Positions 16,739-26,437 of a stretch of DNA of 64,000 nucleotides are shown here, piece by piece. The stretch is from DASYXZ01 sp035946625 (lineage in GTDB: Bacteria; Acidobacteriota; Terriglobia; UBA7540). Numbering within the stretch: position 1 is the stretch's first letter; every line of letters begins with the position of its first letter. Below the pieces are notes generated by a model. The model saw only the letters and a program-made list of their open reading frames with translations. It made no database searches and was not told the origin of the DNA. Both the position numbers and the translations under genes were made by a program. The stretch spans positions 46,012 to 110,011 of the forward strand of contig DASYZE010000054.1 of assembly GCA_035946625.1 (NCBI GenBank), given 5' to 3'.

Positions 16739-19282
16739 CTAATACAACCTTTCCCTGGTCCTCAAATTTCCAAACGTGCCGACATTCGATAATGAAAGCG
16801 CGACGCGATACGAATTATCCTGCCGCAGCGCTCCCAAGGCAAACCGGCGATATTCAAAGTCGATCCCAAAGCATCCGAAATTATAAGTGGCCTGGCCTAC
16901 GGTTTGCAGCGCACTTCCCTGCGCAAGATTGTAGTAAATCCCATAAGCGCCGCTGAACCCCTTGCGGTTGAGGTTACCAAAAGTAGCCACGGTTTGCAGC
17001 AGATGGTAGGAGGAGAGTTGCGAAAGCGTGGTCGTGGGCGGAAGCGGCGTTAGAAGGGCGGCTGTACGGTTAATGTAAAAATCCGTCAACGATACGCCCA
17101 GGGGGCCGTGATGCGCCGTCCCGGTGATGCCGGCATTCAAGACTCCTCCTCCATTGGGATTAAAATCGGCTCGCAATTCCATGTTATAGGTCGGGGAGGG
17201 CGCGACTTTCAATACTGTCACCAAGGGCGACAGGCGGCGACCCTGGGCAAATGCGAAACCCGTGAGTGAAATCGTGGGATCCCACACTACTCGCTGGCCC
17301 GGCAGGAGGGCGCCGCCAAAGGTCGGATCGAAATAGTATTTTTGAGACAAGCGCAAAGAAATGAGGTCGCGCGCCTGGGGCATCTGTCCGGATGCGTCAG
17401 GCGAGTCTTTCCTCGCCATCAGAGAGTTGGTCACGGAGAACTCAATCTCGTTGGTTTCCGAGAGCAGGTCAATCTGGTCAAAGCGCACGATGCTGTCAAT
17501 ATCCTCCCGGTCGCTGGCGCGGACCAGGCCGTAGCGAATATCGGGCACCACGACGTGTTTTAATTTGTAGCCCCAGATTTTCCGGCTAAATATTTTTTCA
17601 ATCGACGGCGGCCGCAAATCCGCGGAGAAATCTCCCATAATCCGGGTAATTGGGGTTTGTCCCGGGCGAAGGCTTGTACCGTAGCGCGTGGCGTCAAACC
17701 CAAATGACGGGGTGAAGTTAAACCCCCAAAATGGCTTAATGCGCGCGCTGAGTTCGGGATGAATATCGAACCGATCGGCAATCGTCCCGGTGGAAAACCC
17801 GGGCTCGGTTCGTCCCACTCCGTCGGCGGAAGCGTCGAACGAAAAATAAAATGGCGACTCGCCCACCTGCTTTTCCATCCTTGAAATGGAGAGGCTCGGC
17901 AATTCCCTGATGGTAATGGAATTCCCCGCCGCACCGCCCGAGCCCAATGCCGGAGGACAAACGATGTTGGTTTTAACGCCGTTGGTGACCAACACACCTG
18001 CCGTGCAAAGAAAGTTCTGGTAACGGGAGGCATAGACGTCAATGCTGTAGGCGTCAAAATTCTTGGTTAGAAATCCAGTTTGGCGCGCTTCCGCGCTCAC
18101 GGCTTGAATAAAAGTGCTGCTCCAGGTTTGGCGGAAGGCGAGGGAGGGCACCATGTCCACGTCGAGTACTCCTCGAAATCCGAGGCCCACGTTCTCAGAC
18201 TCCCCGGTGGCCCTCAAACTATCGCCGGAGGCCTGCAGCCTTTGCCCGCCGGGAAATTCGAAGCCCCTGTCGTTGATCCCAAAATAGTCCACCGTGAGAT
18301 CGCTGGACGGGCTGGGCTTAAGGCGAAATTGCGCGCTTCGCGTCAGACCGCGCGCACTGTAATCTTCAACTCCAAGCAGGAGGTCGGCGCTGGGATTGAT
18401 GGCCCAGAAGAAACCGTCTCCGGCGATGAAGCCATATTGCGTGGAGTTGCCGATGTGGGGAAGGAGAAATCCCGTCTGGCGTGGCCGCGGGGCAATCGAG
18501 GTAACGATAACTGGCAAGTAAAGCAGGGGCACATTCATAAGTCGAAAGAGAGCGCCATGGGTCACGATTTTGTCATTGACAGCCACCCGGGCACGATCTG
18601 CCGACAATGACCAGTTTTTCTCCTCGGGACGGCAAGAGCTCAGTCGCCCGTGCTCGACCGTATAGGTATTCTCATCGAGGCGATCGACTCTTTGAGCCTG
18701 AACGAAAAACGGGTTTGGCGACAACACCACATGGGGACGCGGCCGCGCGGCAGTGTGGAAGAAACCATGTCCGTTGGAAAACCAGCCTTTCCCCGTTTCC
18801 ACATTGTAATGGGCCTCGTCCGCCTCCAAGTGGGCTAGTGGATCGGTAAACTTCACGTGGCCGGTGGCGATAATTTCATTGGTGTTGCGGTAGTAGATGG
18901 CGTTGTCCGACTCCAACTTGAACTGCAAGTAAGTCACTTCAACGTGTCCGTGAAGGTAGTATATCTCCCTGGTTAACTCTCTGGAGTCGGAGCGAACGGT
19001 CACGGTTGACTTCAGGTTTTGGAATTGCAAGGGAATGGAAGGCGCTTGCTGAGTTTGTGGAGTCGGGAAAAACTCCGAGTTGAGAACCGTGATGATTGGA
19101 AGGGCCGAGCAAGGAGCAAGCGCATCCTGCTGCGCCCATGCCAAGGGCGCCAACATCGAGGTTAACGCTAATCCCAGAAGGAGGGGTGCGCGGCGCGAAA
19201 AGAGTCCGGGCCAAAGAACTCCAAACTCCTGCACTAGGGAGCGGAAAAAATGGACGATGTTGAAACGTTGCATACCGGCCAT
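16739..19282 (-). CDS. lptD: LPS-assembly outer-membrane protein LptD
   Basis: About 847 aa. A signal peptide ending APLAWAQQ is followed by an OstA/LptA-like periplasmic domain (VTVRSDSRELTREIYYLHGH and YNVETGKGWFSNG) and a long beta-barrel C-terminal domain ending in ERLY. It inserts lipopolysaccharide into the outer leaflet together with LptE. This is direct evidence for a diderm cell with LPS. The ATG at 19282 is chosen because it gives a signal peptide and leaves the divergent gene's control region free. The ATG three codons further in is equally possible. The upstream in-frame start at 19444 would overlap the neighbouring gene. Confidence 0.9.
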   Translation of the reverse strand: MAGMQRFNIVHFFRSLVQEFGVLWPGLFSRRAPLLLGLALTSMLAPLAWAQQDALAPCSALPIITVLNSEFFPTPQTQQAPSIPLQFQNLKSTVTVRSDSRELTREIYYLHGHVEVTYLQFKLESDNAIYYRNTNEIIATGHVKFTDPLAHLEADEAHYNVETGKGWFSNGHGFFHTAARPRPHVVLSPNPFFVQAQRVDRLDENTYTVEHGRLSSCRPEEKNWSLSADRARVAVNDKIVTHGALFRLMNVPLLYLPVIVTSIAPRPRQTGFLLPHIGNSTQYGFIAGDGFFWAINPSADLLLGVEDYSARGLTRSAQFRLKPSPSSDLTVDYFGINDRGFEFPGGQRLQASGDSLRATGESENVGLGFRGVLDVDMVPSLAFRQTWSSTFIQAVSAEARQTGFLTKNFDAYSIDVYASRYQNFLCTAGVLVTNGVKTNIVCPPALGSGGAAGNSITIRELPSLSISRMEKQVGESPFYFSFDASADGVGRTEPGFSTGTIADRFDIHPELSARIKPFWGFNFTPSFGFDATRYGTSLRPGQTPITRIMGDFSADLRPPSIEKIFSRKIWGYKLKHVVVPDIRYGLVRASDREDIDSIVRFDQIDLLSETNEIEFSVTNSLMARKDSPDASGQMPQARDLISLRLSQKYYFDPTFGGALLPGQRVVWDPTISLTGFAFAQGRRLSPLVTVLKVAPSPTYNMELRADFNPNGGGVLNAGITGTAHHGPLGVSLTDFYINRTAALLTPLPPTTTLSQLSSYHLLQTVATFGNLNRKGFSGAYGIYYNLAQGSALQTVGQATYNFGCFGIDFEYRRFALGALRQDNSYRVALSLSNVGTFGNLRTRERLY

Positions 19283-19378
19283 CCGCCATTCTACTCGAAA
19301 GCACTTTGTTCTACTGCACGGTTTTGTTAAGATGCTTCCGGAACTGCTAAACGCTGCCTGGAGGACATCAAGCGAGCG

Positions 19379-20524
19379 GTGAAGTGCCCTAAGTGTGGAT
19401 TCGTCAGCCATCCCGACCTGGCCCATTGCAAGCGATGCGGGCATGTGTTTGGTCCGGAGGTAAAGAAGGATAATTCATCGCTGAATACCTTGCTGCGTTC
19501 CTCTTCTCCCCTGCCAACAAACGCGGAATCAACGCCATCCTTGTCAAACAAAAATCGGCTATCCGCAGAGTTGCCAGGCGACTTGGTCCCCCGGCGTCCT
19601 GTGGCATGGGAAAATGCGACGGCTCCGGCCGCCACAAACTTCGGTGCGTTGCCTGCCGAGACCCGTCCCCATCTGCCATCCCCTGGCCCGCTGTTGCGCG
19701 ATGAACTATCCGGCCGAGTGCAGAAATTCAGGAGCCGTCGGGCGCGATTGCGTGGAGGTTTCGACCCCAGCACCACGCTCGATTTTGAGTTCGACTCCGT
19801 TGAAACCGATTCGCCAGAGGAGATCGCAGCCCTGATTGGCGGCCAAGTGATTGAATTCGCTGAACGAGGTCGCAATCCCAATGCCCTCGCTGATCTGTCA
19901 GGGCAGGGTTCGTCGCCGATGGAATCGATGCCCCAGATTCCCACTGCAAGCAGCCTGCGAGTGCTGAGTGGCGCAGCCGTCCAAGCTGGAGAAACTCCTT
20001 TGAGCCGCCTCCAACCAGCCTCGGAGCCGGTGGAGATAATTCTCGACTCGGGTCCCCCGGCTCACCAGGTGTCGCCGCTTCTGGCTCACGCTTCCGCTCA
20101 TCCCCTCGATCTGATGGGACGACGTTTCGCGGCCGGCTTGGTGGACGCATCGGTGCTGCTTGCCGGGCTGGGTGTGTTCGCGGCCATCTTCCGGGCGGTT
20201 CGCCCCCAGACAGCCACGGTTTCATTCCCGCCCGTAATGCTGATCGCTTTAGGCGTCATTGCGGTGTTCTTGATGCTGTTCTATTTTGGAATCTCGGTGG
20301 CATTCACAGCCTCCACTCCGGGCCTGACCTGGATGGGGCTGGAAATTCGGAATCTCGATGGTGAGGCGCCAAGTACGCAGGAGTCATGTTGGCGTGCGTT
20401 CGGCTATTTGGTTTCCGCCTCGGCTTTGTTTTTGGGATTTGTCTGGGCTTTGCTCGATAGCGACGGACTCACTTGGCACGACCTGATGTCCGGCACGTAT
20501 GTAAATGAGCGGGAGGGCTCGTAA
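19379..20524 (+). CDS. Zinc-ribbon and RDD-domain membrane protein
   Basis: 381 aa. The N-terminus is a zinc ribbon with two CxxC pairs (KCPKCGF and CKRCGHVFG). About 180 residues of low-complexity linker follow, then a C-terminal RDD domain with three membrane segments (RRFAAGLVDASVLLAGLGVF onwards). RDD proteins are thought to be transporters or membrane scaffolds. The GTG start follows GGAGG by 14 bases, which is long, so the true start is a little uncertain. It is divergent from lptD with about 96 bases between them. Confidence 0.8.
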   Translation: MKCPKCGFVSHPDLAHCKRCGHVFGPEVKKDNSSLNTLLRSSSPLPTNAESTPSLSNKNRLSAELPGDLVPRRPVAWENATAPAATNFGALPAETRPHLPSPGPLLRDELSGRVQKFRSRRARLRGGFDPSTTLDFEFDSVETDSPEEIAALIGGQVIEFAERGRNPNALADLSGQGSSPMESMPQIPTASSLRVLSGAAVQAGETPLSRLQPASEPVEIILDSGPPAHQVSPLLAHASAHPLDLMGRRFAAGLVDASVLLAGLGVFAAIFRAVRPQTATVSFPPVMLIALGVIAVFLMLFYFGISVAFTASTPGLTWMGLEIRNLDGEAPSTQESCWRAFGYLVSASALFLGFVWALLDSDGLTWHDLMSGTYVNEREGS

Positions 20525-21120
20525 CAAATCAATGGGCCAGGGCCGCTTTATCAATCAAAAACTCGGAAAGCGGATGAGCCGCCGACTGGCTCTTGCAAAG
20601 GCGCACCTTCCCGGTCAAAAACCATCTACCTCCCATCTTGGACCAACCGCGAAAAGATCGAAACCTCACGACTCCCTCCAGAAATTTCCTGCCCCCTCGG
20701 AATCAAAAGTGTGATTCAGAGTTTCCGCTGCCCTTTGCCGCTGCCTGATGGAAAAGATCCGTATTTCGCGGGCCACAAAACGCCCCTCACGTTTCCCAGG
20801 ATGTTCCGAAACTTTTTATTTATCCTGGCTTGCGAACGCAGCCGAATTTCAGATAGAATCCGGTTGACTAAAGCTGCCAAGAAGTGCTAAAGAAACATTA
20901 TCGGTGGTCGGGGGGGCCTAGCAATATTAGGACTCCCGGTAGTCCTGTTCTTTCTGCTTATCTGCGTGCCGGGTGCGGTCCTGATTCCGGGTTGAAGGCA
21001 CAACGTTGATCCCCGCCAAGCTTCGCGTCACTGGAGAAGTGGGTTTGCGCGCTGCAGGGTGGAGGGGAATAGTAGGCTCAACTCGCGAAATATCTTTTAC
21101 ATGAAATCAAGGAGGCAACC
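20525..21120. other. Intergenic leader region before the TonB receptor
   Basis: About 600 bases with no supported gene. A perfect small hairpin, AGGACT-cccggt-AGTCCT, lies at about 20929-20946, and a TTGACT box near 20865 could be a -35. The region is long enough to hold a promoter and a 5' leader for the large receptor gene, but I see no known riboswitch. Confidence 0.45.
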
Positions 21121-24100
21121 GTGAAAAAGTCTTGGATTAATGTTCTGGGATTAATTCTTGGATTAACGTTATTGACGAGCCTGGCGCGGGGCCAGGCCAC
21201 TACTTCGCTAAAAGGAACCATCGCTGACCAGACGGGCGGAGTGGTTCCCGGAGTGACCGTCACGCTGACCAACCCTGCCACCGGGACCACCCGTACCGCC
21301 AAAACCCGCGGAGACGGCGGGTACGAGTTTGCCCAGGTGCCGCCAGGATCCTACAACCTCACCGTCGAGGCGGCAGGCTTTGATAAATATGTCCAAGAGG
21401 GCATCCCTCTTCTGGTGAACACCCCCAGCACAATCAACATTGCCCTGCAAGTGGGCAAGAGCACACAAACGATCGCCGTGGTCGGGGAAGCGCCGGTCTT
21501 GAATACTGCCGATGCCTCGGTCGGTGCTGCACTCAGCGAGAGCCAGATCAAACAACTTCCTTTGGAGGCGCGGGATGTGGCAGGACTTTACAGCCTGCAG
21601 CCGGGCGTCGTTTTCCTGGGCACCCGTACGGACATTGATTATAACACTGACACGCGCAGCGGCGCCGTCAATGGGGCGCACAGCGACCAATCGAACTTTA
21701 CCCTGGACGGCGTCTCCGTCAATGACCAGAGTGGCGGCCACGCCTTCCAAACCACCTTGCGAATGAATCCGGACGCTATCCAGGAGTTCCGGGTGACCAC
21801 CACCAACTACAACGCCGACGAGGGCCGCTCCTCGGGAGCGCAAGTGGTGATTTCAACCAAGGGCGGAACCAACCACTATCACGGTCTGGCCTACGAATAT
21901 AACCGCAATACAGTGACGAGCGCCAACGATTGGTTTATCAAGCAAGCCGAGATCACCAACGGGCAGCCGAACCAGGCGCCCAAACTCATTCGGAACATCT
22001 TTGGCGGCAATTTTGGCGGGCCGATAAAAAAAGACCGGGCTTTCTTTTTCCTGGACTTCGACGGGCGCCGCGACAGTCAAGAGGTCAGCGTGGTTCAGAC
22101 GGTGCCGACCGCCACTTTGCGTCAGGGCATCATTCAGTACAACAACGTAAATGGTGGAGTCACCACTCTGATGCCCTCGGATCTCCAAGCGATGGACCCG
22201 CTAGGCATCGGACCGAGCGCCGTCTCCCTGGCCTATTTTCAGACCTATCCTGAGCCCAACGATAATTCCGTGGGGGACGGGCTGAATTATTCCGGCTATC
22301 GTTTTCCAGGCAAAGTACACCGGCGTTTCGATACTTACCTTGGGCGCTTAGATTACAATTTGACCTCCAACGGCAACCAACGCCTGTTCTTCCGCGGGAA
22401 TCTTCAGCCCTACGACTACGACAGTGGCGCGCCCTTCCTGCCCGGAATGCCATCTTCAGCCAATGAGGATTTCACCAAGGGCACAGCCCTGGGGTACACG
22501 GCCGTCCTAAGTCCGACTCTCATCAATACGGTTACCTGGGGGTGGACGCGGGCGAGTCATGCGATCCTCGGCAGCTCGACTCTTCCCTGGGTTGAGATGC
22601 GCGGTTTAAGCCAGAATATCAGCCGCAGTAGTGGTTACGTCCTCACTGACAATAACTTTGTGGACAATCTCAATTGGCAAAAAGGGACCCATGCCTTTGC
22701 CTTTGGCACCAACCTCGAATACATCCGCAATCCGCGAAAGAGCCTGAATAACTCGTTCAGCGATTGCATAGCCAACGCCTCCTGGCTCACCACTTCCGGC
22801 ATCGCCAATAAGGGAATCCCGTTCGACCCGGCGGCGAGCGGCTTCCCGGCCGTGGATCCCGCCTTCAACAATTCTTATGATTTCCCGCTGATCGCGCTCA
22901 TTGGGGCTTGCACGGAAGATGACGCAACCTATAATTACACCAAGACGGGATCTCTGTTGGCACAGGGCGCTCCCACACAACGCCATTTCGCCGCCAACGA
23001 GTTCGAGTTCTACGGCCAGGACGCCTGGCACGCGCGATCGAACTTCACCATCACTTACGGCTTGCGGTGGGAGATGCAGTCGCCGCCCTGGGAGACGACG
23101 GGATTACAGGTTGCCCCCAGCGTCAATATGAGCCAATGGTTCCAGCAACGAGGAATCAACGCCAACGAAGGGATTCCCTCCAGCCAGGATCCCTTAATCT
23201 CTTTTGGCCTGGCAGGTCCGGCAAATAATAAACCCGGGTACTACCCCTACGCACGGCACAATTTGGCCCCACGGCTTGCCTTCGCTTATTCGCCCCAGCC
23301 GACATCAGGCTGGCTCCATAAACTATTCGGCGAAAACAAGACATCGATCCGTGCCGGCTTTGGTATCGTTTACGACCACATCGGCCAGGGTCTGCTCAAC
23401 AGTTTTGATACCTCCGGGTCGTTCGGGCTTTCCACTCAGTTGAGCAACACGGCTGGCGTTCAGTCGCTTGATTGCGCGCCGCGCATAACCAGCGTCAACG
23501 TCATTCCGACAACCGGTTGCGGCGGGACCATCTTCCCAAACGCACCTCCGGGCGGCTTCCCGCAAACACCTCCTCTTGACAATCAGTTGGGTGGCTTCTC
23601 CATTGCCTGGGGGTTGGATAACGCCATCCGAACTCCCTATTCCTACATGATTGATTTTTCCATTCAACGGGAGTTGGCACACAACATGAGTTTGGAAGTG
23701 TCTTATGTGGGCCATCTTTCGCACCGCCTTTTGGTGCAGGAAGACATGGCGTCACCCTTGGACTTTCGGGATCCAAAAAGCGGGGTTGACTATTACACGG
23801 CCGCCTCTGCCCTTTCTCGAATTGGAACCACGTGCCCTCAGGCGAGCGCCCCTTGCACCCTTAACGTAACCAGCGCCTCGGTCGCCCCCGGGGTCGCCCA
23901 ATACTGGTCTGACATCCTCGGGCCGGCCCCGGCGGGGGGGTATCCCATCCTGGCAGGATCCGGGACAACCATGGACGCAACCCAGGCGGCTTATGACGTG
24001 TTCAGCGATCCCGCCGACGGGACCCTTTACAACGAAACCAGCGGCTTGTTTTACCTCGACCTTCTCGGTTATCCCGTAACCCCAGCGACGGGCTTAAATA

Positions 24101-24924
24101 CGTTTTACAACAATCAATACTCATCGCTCTATGCGTGGCGGTCGATTGGAAACGCCAGTTACCATTCCCTTGAAGTAAGCATCCAGAAACGGTACAGCCA
24201 TGGCCTGAACTTCGGGCTCAATTATACCTTTTCAAAGTCCATTGACCTGATGTCCGACGCATATCGAGTTGGCCCTTGGGGAGGGTTGGGCGGTCAGGTC
24301 ATCAACTCCTGGAACTATAAGCAGATGAGGGCCGTCTCCGACTTTGACACAACCCACCAAGTCAACGCCAACTGGGTCTTCGAGTTCCCGTTTGGCCGGG
24401 GCCGCAAGTTTGCAAATAAATCAGGCGGCGTCGTCAATGCGATTATCGGCGGGTGGCAAACCTCCGGACTCTATCGTTGGACAAGCGGTTTTCCCGTCAA
24501 TGTTTCCAACGGGCTCACCTGGCCCACCAACTGGCAACTTGGCGGGCAAGCAATGCTCAATGGCCCGGCGCCCGCAACCCAAACGACCAAGAATGGGAAC
24601 GGCACGGTTAATATGTTCGCCAACCCGTCCACAGCCTTTGCTGCTTTCCGCCATCCATTGCCCGGCGAATCCGGCAATCGCAACGTCATCCGGGGCGATG
24701 GATTTTTCGGTTGGGATGAGGGTCTGGAAAAGAGTTGGAAAATGCCCTACGCCGAAAACCACGTCCTCCGCTTCCGCTGGGAGGTCTTTAATGTTCCCAA
24801 TGCCAATCGCTTCAACGTGCAGTCACAGCAGCCCGAACTCGACCAAGTAACCGCTTTCGGGAATTACACCGGCTTGCTCACCGATCCTCGGGTGATGCAA
24901 ATCGCCTTGCGGTACGAATTCTAA
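21121..24924 (+). CDS. Very large TonB-dependent receptor, Oar-like, with N-terminal carboxypeptidase-like domain
   Basis: 1267 aa. The GTG start follows AAGGAGG by 5 bases. A signal peptide (ending LTSLARGQA) is followed by a carboxypeptidase-regulatory-like Ig fold (GTIADQTGGVVPGVTVTLTN, then YNLTVEAAGFDKY). A TonB plug (LPLEARDVAGLYSLQPGV and FTLDGVSVND) and a beta-barrel ending in ALRYEF complete it. These proteins are the acidobacterial counterpart of SusC/Oar and import large substrates such as oligosaccharides through the outer membrane. No SusD-like partner is adjacent; a TonB gene lies at 58.3 kb. The substrate cannot be predicted. Confidence 0.92.
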   Translation: MKKSWINVLGLILGLTLLTSLARGQATTSLKGTIADQTGGVVPGVTVTLTNPATGTTRTAKTRGDGGYEFAQVPPGSYNLTVEAAGFDKYVQEGIPLLVNTPSTINIALQVGKSTQTIAVVGEAPVLNTADASVGAALSESQIKQLPLEARDVAGLYSLQPGVVFLGTRTDIDYNTDTRSGAVNGAHSDQSNFTLDGVSVNDQSGGHAFQTTLRMNPDAIQEFRVTTTNYNADEGRSSGAQVVISTKGGTNHYHGLAYEYNRNTVTSANDWFIKQAEITNGQPNQAPKLIRNIFGGNFGGPIKKDRAFFFLDFDGRRDSQEVSVVQTVPTATLRQGIIQYNNVNGGVTTLMPSDLQAMDPLGIGPSAVSLAYFQTYPEPNDNSVGDGLNYSGYRFPGKVHRRFDTYLGRLDYNLTSNGNQRLFFRGNLQPYDYDSGAPFLPGMPSSANEDFTKGTALGYTAVLSPTLINTVTWGWTRASHAILGSSTLPWVEMRGLSQNISRSSGYVLTDNNFVDNLNWQKGTHAFAFGTNLEYIRNPRKSLNNSFSDCIANASWLTTSGIANKGIPFDPAASGFPAVDPAFNNSYDFPLIALIGACTEDDATYNYTKTGSLLAQGAPTQRHFAANEFEFYGQDAWHARSNFTITYGLRWEMQSPPWETTGLQVAPSVNMSQWFQQRGINANEGIPSSQDPLISFGLAGPANNKPGYYPYARHNLAPRLAFAYSPQPTSGWLHKLFGENKTSIRAGFGIVYDHIGQGLLNSFDTSGSFGLSTQLSNTAGVQSLDCAPRITSVNVIPTTGCGGTIFPNAPPGGFPQTPPLDNQLGGFSIAWGLDNAIRTPYSYMIDFSIQRELAHNMSLEVSYVGHLSHRLLVQEDMASPLDFRDPKSGVDYYTAASALSRIGTTCPQASAPCTLNVTSASVAPGVAQYWSDILGPAPAGGYPILAGSGTTMDATQAAYDVFSDPADGTLYNETSGLFYLDLLGYPVTPATGLNTFYNNQYSSLYAWRSIGNASYHSLEVSIQKRYSHGLNFGLNYTFSKSIDLMSDAYRVGPWGGLGGQVINSWNYKQMRAVSDFDTTHQVNANWVFEFPFGRGRKFANKSGGVVNAIIGGWQTSGLYRWTSGFPVNVSNGLTWPTNWQLGGQAMLNGPAPATQTTKNGNGTVNMFANPSTAFAAFRHPLPGESGNRNVIRGDGFFGWDEGLEKSWKMPYAENHVLRFRWEVFNVPNANRFNVQSQQPELDQVTAFGNYTGLLTDPRVMQIALRYEF

Positions 24925-24934
24925 CCACTGGAAA

Positions 24935-24963
24935 GACGGGGGCTTCTTGATGAGGCTCCCGTC
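24935..24963 (+). terminator. Hairpin terminator after the TonB receptor
   Basis: GACGGGGGCTTC (24935-24946) pairs with GAGGCTCCCGTC (24952-24963) over 12 positions with two G-T wobbles and a 5-base loop. It starts 10 bases after the stop codon. The following T-tract is poor (TCTCCATTT), so efficiency is uncertain. Confidence 0.6.
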
Positions 24964-25216
24964 TCTCCATTTCGCCCAAACCTTTTCATCCAGTCTATTA
25001 AGTCGATCCTCAGTAAAAGATCCTCGCAGCAACTACTCATAGATCGTCGGCATCATATATTATTGTGCGTTGAGCCGGCTCGAGCCGAATCCGCGATAGT
25101 AGTTCGACACCGCGAGTGCTATACTGATGGCTGGGTTTGAGTTCAGGACTACGCGGCAAGATATCAACGCCGCCAAACCACCCATATAATAATCCTCTGA
25201 AGGAGTTACCGTTCCC

Positions 25217-26434
25217 ATGACCAAACGCATTCGGCTTTTATTGATTTCCATTTCGTGTTTCCTTGTATTTTACGTGGTCATCGGCGGGGTCCTGGGCCAG
25301 GGGAACTCCTCAACTGAGAAAACCTATCGAGACCTCGGCGTTTACACCGAAGTGCTCTCCCGAATCAAGACCGATTACGTTACGGAGCCGAACCTGAAAA
25401 AGGTGACCGGCGGGGCCATCCGCGGCCTGCTGGAAGCTCTCGACCCTTACAGCACTTATTTCCCTCCCCAGGAATTTCAGGAATATCTTGCCCACCCCAA
25501 CCCGGGCCCGGCAGATGTGGGAATTTTCCTCTCCAAGAAAATGGGATTCGCCACCGTGGTCTCCGTCCTGCCCGGGAGCCCGGCGGAAAAGGCGGGCATC
25601 AAGGCCGGCGATTTGATTGACCGGGTGGAATCCAGTTCGGCGCGCGAACTTTCCGTGGTTCAAATCAAGCGGATGCTGGCGGGACCGGTGGGGACGTCAG
25701 TGGCCGTGGCGGTGGTGAAAGAAGCTCAGGGCGAGCCCCAAAAGATTACTCTGCAGCGCGTCATCCCGGATTATCCTGCCGTGGTGGGCAAAATTGTGGA
25801 AGACAACGCGGCGTACGTCCGGGTGGCAACGTTCAACAAAGGCATGGCCGAAGAGATTTCCTCCAAGCTCAAAGAACTAACCGCAAGCCACGCCGATAAA
25901 GTGGTGTTGGACCTGCGGAACTGCGCCGGCGGTGAAGTGCATGAAGCCATCCAAACCGCGAGCTTGTTTCTGGATAAAGGGTTGATCACCTACGCCCAGG
26001 GTCAGCGCTATCCGCGCCAGGACTTCCCCGCCCAGCCCGAAGGAACGGTCATCAAGCTGCCCCTTGTTGTCCTGATTAACCAATCGACGGCGGGACCGGC
26101 GGAGTTGGTGGCGTCGGCGGTCCTCGGCAATCATCGTGGGGAGGTGGTGGGCGTTCGCAGCTTCGGTGAGGGAGTGGTCCAAAAGACTATTCCGGTGGGC
26201 GACGGGTCCGGCCTGCTTCTTTCAGTGGCCAAGTATTATAGCCTGGACGGAAAAGCGATCAATGACCACGGCGTGACCCCCAGCGTGGTGGAGATGGCCG
26301 GCAGTGAAACGACCAGCGTGGATGACGAAAACTCAACCCAGGAACCTGCAAATTTTGGCGACAAGGACGACCGGCAGCTCCGCAAGGCGCTGGACATACT
26401 GAAGCAGAAAAACGCGCCCGCGAAAGCCGCTTGA
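25217..26434 (+). CDS. S41/CtpA-family PDZ protein, probably catalytically inactive
   Basis: 405 aa with an N-terminal membrane or signal helix (LLLISISCFLVFYVVIGGVL), a PDZ domain at about residues 95-185 (VVSVLPGSPAEKAGIKAGDL) and an S41 peptidase core. The core keeps structural motifs such as LDLRNCAGGE and Q322. The nucleophile block, normally like GSASASE, reads STAGPAE with Gly293 at the serine position. The catalytic-lysine block, normally FGKG, reads SFGEG with Glu318. It is therefore probably a non-peptidase adaptor of the C-terminal processing protease family. It is followed after 3 bases by a divergent polysaccharide deacetylase gene. Confidence 0.82.
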   Translation: MTKRIRLLLISISCFLVFYVVIGGVLGQGNSSTEKTYRDLGVYTEVLSRIKTDYVTEPNLKKVTGGAIRGLLEALDPYSTYFPPQEFQEYLAHPNPGPADVGIFLSKKMGFATVVSVLPGSPAEKAGIKAGDLIDRVESSSARELSVVQIKRMLAGPVGTSVAVAVVKEAQGEPQKITLQRVIPDYPAVVGKIVEDNAAYVRVATFNKGMAEEISSKLKELTASHADKVVLDLRNCAGGEVHEAIQTASLFLDKGLITYAQGQRYPRQDFPAQPEGTVIKLPLVVLINQSTAGPAELVASAVLGNHRGEVVGVRSFGEGVVQKTIPVGDGSGLLLSVAKYYSLDGKAINDHGVTPSVVEMAGSETTSVDDENSTQEPANFGDKDDRQLRKALDILKQKNAPAKAA

Positions 26435-26437
26435 ACG

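Noticed and set aside
20505..20714. Open frame after the RDD gene
   Set aside because: It has no ribosome site, overlaps the stop of the RDD gene and has no recognisable protein pattern.
25060..25200. tRNA-like TTCGA stretch upstream of the S41 gene
   Set aside because: No acceptor or anticodon stems can be formed around it.
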